Shown here: in pieces, positions 57,430-64,000 of the stretch | Numbering within the stretch: the stretch's first letter is position 1 | Layout: the number at the start of each line of letters is the position of its first letter | Program-made: the position numbers and the translations under genes | From: Mallotus nudiflorus | Lineage: Eukaryota > Streptophyta > Magnoliopsida > Malpighiales > Euphorbiaceae | Assembly: GCA_947683625.1 (NCBI GenBank) | Contig: CANTUR010000659.1 | Location: forward strand, 855,501-919,500 | Direction of reading: 5' to 3' | Length of the DNA stretch: 64,000 nucleotides | The notes under the pieces: generated by a model | Databases searched by the model: none | Seen by the model: the letters and a program-made list of their open reading frames with translations, nothing else | Told to the model about the DNA's origin: nothing

Positions 57430-58416
57430 TGTAAAGTATTAGTCGGCTAATGATGCCATTTTACATGAGAGGAAGATCTACCATATTGAATTGAGCTTTG
57501 ACATCTTTCACTTCTCCCATATCTCGGTCATCAAATTCTAAACTCAGCTCTATTAATCCTATTAGTTAGGTCATTCTTCTATAAAAGCTGGTAATGAGAT
57601 TATGAATAGCTTTCAAATTAGTGACAGAGCCTCCTATTGCTTTGTAGGCATTCCAAAAGAGTGTGTTGACAACACTTCCATCATCGATCAACAATCTTTG
57701 GACCAAGTAATTATTGATGGAAGCACTTACCATAAGTGCATCATTGTGAGGATGCTGAACATGTTTCCCATCTTCTGGACTGAATATGATGGTCTGCTCC
57801 TTTTTATAAGTGGACCCTTCTTCTCTGCGAGATCTCTTAGGCCTTTTCTTAGTTACTTCTCCTCTGACAATCATGTTGATAACTCCGGTTAGTTCATTTT
57901 AAGCTTTCTTTGGTTCCGGCTTATCCTTGTCTTGAACATCTAGATCTATGTTCTTCCTAGTTGTGTTAGTGAAGTTACCAAGTTTACCATTATGTATTAA
58001 TCTTTCTATGGAATTCTTCAATTCTCGGCTCACCTTGGTTTTATACCCATAATCCTGGTGATATTGATAGTAGTACCTCTTATCCTACATGGCTCTCATG
58101 GTCTGACTCTGCCTTCTAACTAGGGTTATTTCTAAGCCATTCTATCTTACCTATATTAGGATTTTGGATCTGGAAGTGTTTAGTGGCATATACTTCTCGG
58201 CCTCTTTTTAAATCCTTCTACTGGATGTTTGAAGTTTGATTGTTGGAAGCTCGACCTTCTAGATCCTGACCTTCATCTTTCTTGACAGGTGCTTTCTCAT
58301 CGTCCTAGCGCATCCTTCTATCATCGTTCATCTTTATCATCTTTATTGCCATAGCCATTACCTCAGTGAAGGTGCTAGATTCTTTTATCATTATCTTATC
58401 TTTGAGCTTCCCCAGT
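57430..58416 (-). pseudogene. gypsy gag end and protease, minus strand
   Basis: The open stretch 57566-57874 has HPHNDALMVSASINNYLVQR and the protease site IDDGSV (usual form D[TN]GS, so one key position is altered). 57880-58416 holds a nucleocapsid-like YYYQYHQDYG motif (near 58050-58080) and a charged gag C-terminal part. The upstream gag and 5' LTR are lost at the 58417 junction within this window. Confidence 0.75.
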
Positions 58417-60610
58417 TGTAAGCACCCAATTTCAGGATGCATTTGTGCATGAATATGATGAAAGTCTCTATGATGAAAATTTAGTCTAAAATTGACCTCT
58501 AGTGTTAAGTTTCATGATTTTAAGGACTAAATTGTAATGTTTTTTTGGGTTTAATTATAAAAAATTGAATTTTTCAAGGGCATATTTGAAAATGTGCGTA
58601 ATGCCAATCAACATTACATAATGCCAATCGACATTACACAATGCCAATCGGCATTACACAATGCTGGTCGATATTTTGCAATGCTGAGGCACTAAAAATT
58701 TTTAGTAAATTTTTTTACTATGATTGGTCCAAATTTAATTAATTTTTAATAAATAACTTAATTTTGGTATTTATCTATAGGGGTTTTGCTTCCAGTATGT
58801 GTCTCTTACGCGTATAATTCTTTTGAAATTAAAATTCTTATCCTATTTGTTTTTGGGAAGGAAGAGATTAGAGCTACTGTGATCACGTAACTCCTCTTGT
58901 GATCATGTAAGTGGTTAGCTTAGGCTTAGGAACGGGATATAAAAAAGAAAATATTGGCAGAGAAGAATGAGGACGGTGAAAAAAGAGAGAAAAAAATGTA
59001 ATGAGCTATTGTAAAAAAATGGTTAATTGAAAAAAACACAGAGGAAAAGAAAAGACCTAACCTTTTACTGTAGATTTCAAAAAACCTTTTCAAAGCAAAA
59101 AAAAAAAAAACATTCTTTTCAATGTCTAGAAATTAAGACATTACAAAGTCAATTTTCTTAAAACGGTGAAATCCCATTTTGAGAAGCATTCAAATAGCAT
59201 ATGCATAGCATTACTCTTATACTCCTTTGTTTTTATTAATTCTTTTTTTTTATATCATTTTATTATTTTTGATTTTATTACTTCTATGTTTTTTTGTTTA
59301 ATTTTCATTATTTTGTTTTCTTTATTCATTAATTCTAATATCATTTTCTTTTTTTTCATTCTTTGTGTTTCATGTTTCTGATGATGAATACATGATTGAA
59401 CTAAGGAAACCCATGGAGAATCCATGAATAAAAGTCAAAAGTCAAAGATCCCGATTTAATTTTTATCTTGTTCTATTTAGTTTATTTTACTGTTTTTTTA
59501 GGTTTTGAATTTGTTTAGTTTATTTTCTCAAAGGTTGTAATTTTAATTTTATTTTCTTTATTATTTTTGGTAGATTTTATAAGAACACCGATATTGGGAA
59601 TAATGGAATTCTAGCTTTCTCTTGTTCTTAAAAAATTAATTAGTAAATTAGGTGCAATTTGGTAAACCCTAATTAAAATCAATGGAGGTAGTAAATTAAT
59701 TTAGGTTGCATGTTAATTCAAATTAGGTTTTTTAGAAGAAATAATTTAATTGCATGTTTGATCCTTTTTATTTGATTGTTTTGATTTTTTTTATATGTTT
59801 TTGGGTTTGTTTGTTGATTTTTGTGTGTTTTGGGCCCTAAGCCCATGTTAGGGTCTAACCTATTTAATAAATAGATTTTTAATTGAATTTTTTGGTTTAA
59901 TTAATTTTAAAATCAATTTAGGCCCATTTAAATTAATTTAGGCATAGGCCCACTTAATTTAACTAATTTAGACTTAGCCTATTTAATTTAAGCCTTTTCC
60001 ATAATTTATAGATTTAAGATCACTCTAGAATTAAAACATGTAGAATTTAGGCCCATTAATTTAAATACTTCATAAGTTGTAGATTTATGCCCATTTTTAG
60101 AATTAAAATAAATAGACTTAGGTTCACTTAATTAAAATTAAATAGATTTAGGCCCATTAGTCTTTGGGCTCACTCATAAATTAAAACATATATATTTAAC
60201 TCATTTAATTAAAATCAATGTAGATTAGACTAACCTAGGGATTGTGATAAATGCATTGCTTACATGTATTTTCATGACTAGTTTGCCTGGAGTTAATTGT
60301 TTTAAATAAGGGTTTATATGAAATTGTATGTAAATAGAGGATAACATAGTAATTTATAAAGTAATTCTAAATGAACACAAGACTGAAAGAAGTTGGTATT
60401 CTATATCCAGAATCTCCTAGTTGTGGTACTAACTTTCTTTTAGAGAATCGAGTACCACCATTTTTTGTCCCAGTTATTGCCCTGGGTGATGACTTTTCAT
60501 CTCCATACCATGCCTTTGTGACAATGGCTAGTGTGTTCTCTAGAGCCTTGAGCTCAAATAGTGTCATGGTTGCTAAAATCTTGGGCGCGTACTAAACCCT
60601 ATCGTCTACA
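58417..60610 (+). repeat. 5' LTR of the Ogre/Tat-type element
   Basis: Starts TGTAAGCACC and ends GTCTACA just before the PBS. Very AT-rich, with a 20-bp hairpin-forming array at 58601-58680 and repeated TTTAGGCCCA motifs at about 59920-60160. Confidence 0.75.
58601..58680 (+). repeat. 20-bp tandem array with palindromic units, four copies
   Basis: Four 20-bp units built on ATGCCAATCGGCATTACACA. AATGCC-AATC-GGCATT forms a perfect 6-bp stem in the third unit; the others have mismatches. Confidence 0.9.
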
Positions 60611-60611
60611 A

Positions 60612-60629
60612 TGGCGACTCCATTGAGGA
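60612..60629 (+). other. primer-binding site
   Basis: TGGCGACTCCATTGAGGA one base after the LTR end, resembling the TGGCGACTCTGTTGGGGA type known to me from Ogre-like elements (stated from memory). Confidence 0.7.
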
Positions 60630-61594
60630 TAAGAGATACTAATTCTACTTATGTTCTTTAGAATTATTTTATTAATTATTATTTTATTCTTGCATTCATT
60701 TTGCATGTCCCTATTAATCGATGGCATTAGTTTATGATTCTATGATTCCACTAGCTTTATGGAGTTGTAAATTGGCTAACCATCACTCTTAGCTTTAGCT
60801 CGGTTCAAGAGAGATTACCGGGCTCATCTAACCAGAGTCTGTAACCTAAGTCCTAAAGGTGGGTAGTCTTCTCTCAAGTTTGGAAAGGATGCTGGGCCCC
60901 TCTGACCTTGGCTTGTAACTCAAGTCTTAAAGGAGGGCATCTTGCTAAGGGAACCTTGACCTTTCATCGGACCTTAACCATAAATAATGGCTTAGTAACT
61001 TCCCCTAGGATTACTCAAATTGCTTGTGAATGTTTCTATGAGGTATTTCTATTTATAAAGGCCCAAGCCTATATTAATAAAGATTGGGCTAATCTTTTAT
61101 ACCTAGAAATACTATTTCTATACTTTACTGCTTTAAGAGATTTAGCATGAGCGTTGGTTCTTGATATGCCCTGTTAATATTAAGGCTAAGACAAAAAATC
61201 CTACGAAGAGAGACTCACCATTGAACATGTGTGTGGGAGGAATAAGGTTGGAAGGATGAATGTTGTACACTTGATTGATACTTGTTATTTGCTACTTTTT
61301 TCATAGCACATGCATCATGCATACATGCATACATGCATTTCATCCATCACACTAACACTTTGTTTTGCAGCCATCATAGAATTATCTAGGTCTTCTCGTA
61401 TTTGGGGATGGAAAGGTGGTAGACTAAGAAGAACAAATTTAAGTCCTAAAGCCATAACAAAAGAGATCCTTCATAGACTATAGAAGAGTCCTATTAATCC
61501 ACTTTACTTGGAAGCTAAACCAACTCCAAGTGAGCATATAGAAATGGAACAACAATAAGGAGGGAACTAGACCTTAGAAGACATCAAGGGAGCT

Positions 61595-62915
61595 TTGATT
61601 GATGACATGAGGGCTATGATGCAAGATGAACTGAGACAGGCTTTATCTGGATTGATGAAACCTGCTGTTGTTGTTATACCACCACCTATAATTAATCAAC
61701 CACTTACCGCTATAGCTATCCCACTTACTATAGATGTTCCACCTATTGCCAATAATGTTGGGGGTAACCTGTTGTTAGAAATCCACTTGCTGTTGATGTG
61801 AAGCTTGAGGATGTTAATAACTACATGATAGAAAAGGCAAAGAGAGAATCACTTGAACTGATACAAGACCATGAGTCCAAGAAAATGCAAGCACTGACCC
61901 ATAAAATGTCCAAGATGGAAGAGCTAATTAAAGGGCAAGGCATGGGATATTCATTTGACTTTGATGATGTATTGCTAATAGAGGGTAATAAGCTACCTAA
62001 GAAGTTCAAAATGCCTTAACTGTAGAAGTTTGATGGAACTGGAGATCCTAGGATTCATCTCAGTTAGTACACAATAACTATGAGCACTACTAAGGCCCTA
62101 TTAGCAGTGATCACTAGGTTATTTATACTGTCTTTAAAAGGGAATGGCTGTAAACTGGTATTATAGGTTAGAAAAGTTTGTTAGGGCTAACTGGAAAGAA
62201 CTGTGTACTACTTTTTTGAAATAGTATGATTATAACACTAGATTAGAAGTGTCCATCAGGGATTTGGAACTGACTAAGCAAAAATCAAATGAATCTTTTT
62301 CTAATTTCTTGACCAGATTTATTAACAAGGTAGGATTAATGAAAAACAAGTTGGCTAAGAAAGATCAGGTTAGGATGATAGTCCATAATGTGTCACCTAA
62401 TTTGGTTAAGAGATTGTAAATGATATATCCCAAAACATTTATAAACTTGTATAATGATGGTTTGCAAGCCAAAAAGATTGAGAGTGAGAAGAAGAAAAGT
62501 TTTAGGAGTATAGGAACCTAAAATTACCCAATTAGGGGCACACAATAGAGAAGAACTAGTCAAGCTGTGGAGGTGCATGTAGTTCAGCAGCCTAGGAGAT
62601 TCTCCAGTTTTAACCAACCACTTTCCAAAGTCCTAGACTGTTTGATCCAAAAAGGCCTGCTTAGACCTTTAACCTTTTCTAAACCACCAAACCCAAATGT
62701 TCCAAGCTACGACCTAAATAGCTACTGTAAATTTCACTAAGTAGCTGGCCACTCCATAGACACCTGTATGCACTTAAAACATGAAATCCAAAACCTGATA
62801 GACTTTGGAAAAATCATAGACCCTGAAAAGTCCAATTCCAACCTAAACACTATAAATAACCCTTTCTCTAACTACAGAAATGTTCCACCACCAGCCACCA
62901 TAATGATCAACTCAT
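61595..62915 (+). pseudogene. gag remnant of the Ogre/Tat-type element
   Basis: Starts near ATG 61595 (MIDDMRAMMQDELRQALSGL). A coiled-coil-like segment with ESKKMQALTHKMSKMEELIK lies at about 61870-61930, then KFDGTGDPRIHL near 62028 and the retrotransposon gag core (ESFSNFLTRFINKVGLMKN) near 62295-62350. The knuckle-like YCKFH...GHSIDTCMHL is near 62723-62775. Stops and frameshifts occur throughout. The protein would form the particle and bind RNA. Confidence 0.75.
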
Positions 62916-62919
62916 AGCG

Positions 62920-64000
62920 AAGAGGAAGTGTTTGACTCCTTTAAAAACTTAAACCTTACAGATAGTGAGAAATCTCTTGATGGCTTTAAAGGAGTAAAGG
63001 ATTTATTAGGGCATCCATCAGGCAAATATGACTTTAAGGTGTTCTATTCAAAGCCACCATTTGCTAATATTCCCTTTGAATCAATTGTGCCCTCAGGATA
63101 GGGTGATGAGTTTGATAATGAGCTGATGGAAGAAGAGAGAGAATATAAGACTCCTAAGTAGCCATTGAGAGGGGTTGAAGGTTTATTGGGGCAACCTTCA
63201 AGTAAGTTCGACTATAGAGTATTTTACTCTAAGCCTACTTCAAGTGAGATACCAATAGAGGAGATTGTGCCCCTAGTATGGGGTGAAGAGTTTGAAGATG
63301 ATAATGTAAAAGGAAAGACTAATGGATCTTTTACTTCTAAATAGTCTCAAGAGGGGGTTGAAGAGTTATTGAGCTGACATTTAGGCAAACTTAACATGGA
63401 GGAGCTAAAAGGGAAAGAAATATACATGATGGAAGTATGGAAAGATAGAAAGAGGGATTAAATTGTTATGGTTATTAACATTTGGTATGACTCTGATGAA
63501 GAGAGCCTTGTTGGTCTTGATGTATGGAGTGATAATCCTAATATGAACTATGTCACCAGAAGTGGAAAGAATTGTAAGGCAGCAAAAAAGAAAATTGAGA
63601 GAGTTGTAGAAAGAGAAGAGACAAAGGATGTAGAAGTAGAGGAAGGGAAAAAGGAAGACCTGATCTTAGAGCAGCTAAAGAAAGCTAGGGTGAATATAAG
63701 CATTTGGGAATTATTGATGCATTATGGCAGCCACCGAAGAGCTCTTGTCAAGGCTCTATCAAATATGAGTATTAAAACAACAGCTACACCTAAGGCTATG
63801 GTAGCAAAGTTTACATAAAAGAAGCTTAGCTTGGTAACATTCTTGGATGATGATTTGCCTTTGGAAGGTAGAAATCATAATAAGGCGCTATTTATCTAGC
63901 TGAAGTAAGGGGAAAGAGAACCAATTTTACAGTGGTAAATGATGGTTCTGCTATTAATGTGTGCCAATTAAAAATCCTACCTAATTTGGGTTTGAAAGCT
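62920..64000 (+). pseudogene. gag-to-protease linker and protease start
   Basis: Two diverged repeats read VKDLLGHPSGKYDFKVFYSK (about 62995) and VEGLLGQPSSKFDYRVFYSK (about 63178), and a degenerate third is at about 63358. The open stretch 63468-63818 is charged (a Glu/Lys-rich linker). The protease site reads VNDGSAINV at 63935-63961, where D[TN]GS is usual. The window ends inside the protease domain. Confidence 0.65.

Larger units (their letters stand above)
53091..58416 (-). mobile_element. Ty3/gypsy Tat-lineage element, internally deleted and truncated
   Basis: Minus-strand order from the right: gag remnant, protease, RT, RNase H, archaeal-like RNase H, 38-bp repeats, purine tract, 3' LTR. 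Integrase and any antisense gene are missing: the second RNase H is followed almost at once by the 38-bp repeats. The right end is cut at 58417 by another gypsy element. LTR and repeats are related to, but clearly diverged from, the element at 22593-32027, so these are two subfamilies. Confidence 0.88.
58417..64000 (+). mobile_element. Ty3/gypsy element (Ogre/Tat type), 5' part
   Basis: A 2.2-kb 5' LTR, PBS-like TGGCGACTCCATTGAGGA, gag remnants and the beginning of the protease; the rest lies beyond the right edge. The TGGCGACTC PBS and the gag wording (KFDGTGDPRIHL, YCKFH, GHSIDTCMHLKHEIQNLIDFG) suit Ogre-like Tat elements. It interrupts the gag of the minus-strand gypsy element. The TSD cannot be tested because the other end is outside the window. 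Confidence 0.82.

Overview
This window is eudicot nuclear DNA: spliced GT-AG exons separated by AT-rich introns, one intronless plant family-1 glycosyltransferase, and plant-type Ty1/copia, Ty3/gypsy (Tat lineage), L1-type LINE and Mutator-like elements. No species is claimed. Only two genes look functional; nearly everything else is transposable-element sequence in several layers.

Layout. 1-2764: 3' end of a decayed Ty1/copia element (+), its right LTR ending next to an exon. 2768-11385 (+): C-terminal 903 codons of a HEAT-repeat protein that I match to plant SHOOT GRAVITROPISM 6 (SGR6, MROH1-like), in 24 exons; the N-terminal part lies left of the window, so the copia element sits in or at the edge of one of its introns. 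11386-13187: 3' flank and intergenic DNA. 13205-33151 (-): an almost complete L1-type LINE flanked by a perfect 17-bp target-site duplication. It was later split by a Tat-lineage gypsy element (22593-32027, TSD CTTAT) and by a copia-type solo LTR (15146-19863, putative TSD ACCTT), which itself holds a 3.2-kb gypsy-type solo LTR (16245-19471). The gypsy element carries an antisense extra gene between integrase and 3' LTR.

34473-35951 (+): intact UDP-glycosyltransferase, UGT73C-like, with a Gly where the family's catalytic Asp should be. 35990-53090: a locally duplicated block (UGT 3' flank plus a LINE fragment). The first copy is compact (35990-37762); the second is spread over 38558-52230 because about 5.2 kb and 7.1 kb of Mutator-like DNA are inserted in it. 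Inside these insertions are tandem duplications, decayed exon-like pieces and a tRNA-Ala(AGC) relic.

53091-58416: an internally deleted Tat-lineage gypsy element on the minus strand, its 3' LTR split by a 1.5-kb LTR-like insertion and its gag end cut by a further gypsy element (Ogre/Tat type, +) that starts at 58417 and runs off the right edge. The SGR6-like gene and the UGT are independent; nothing suggests that they share a pathway. No CRISPR, phage or bacterial features are present.
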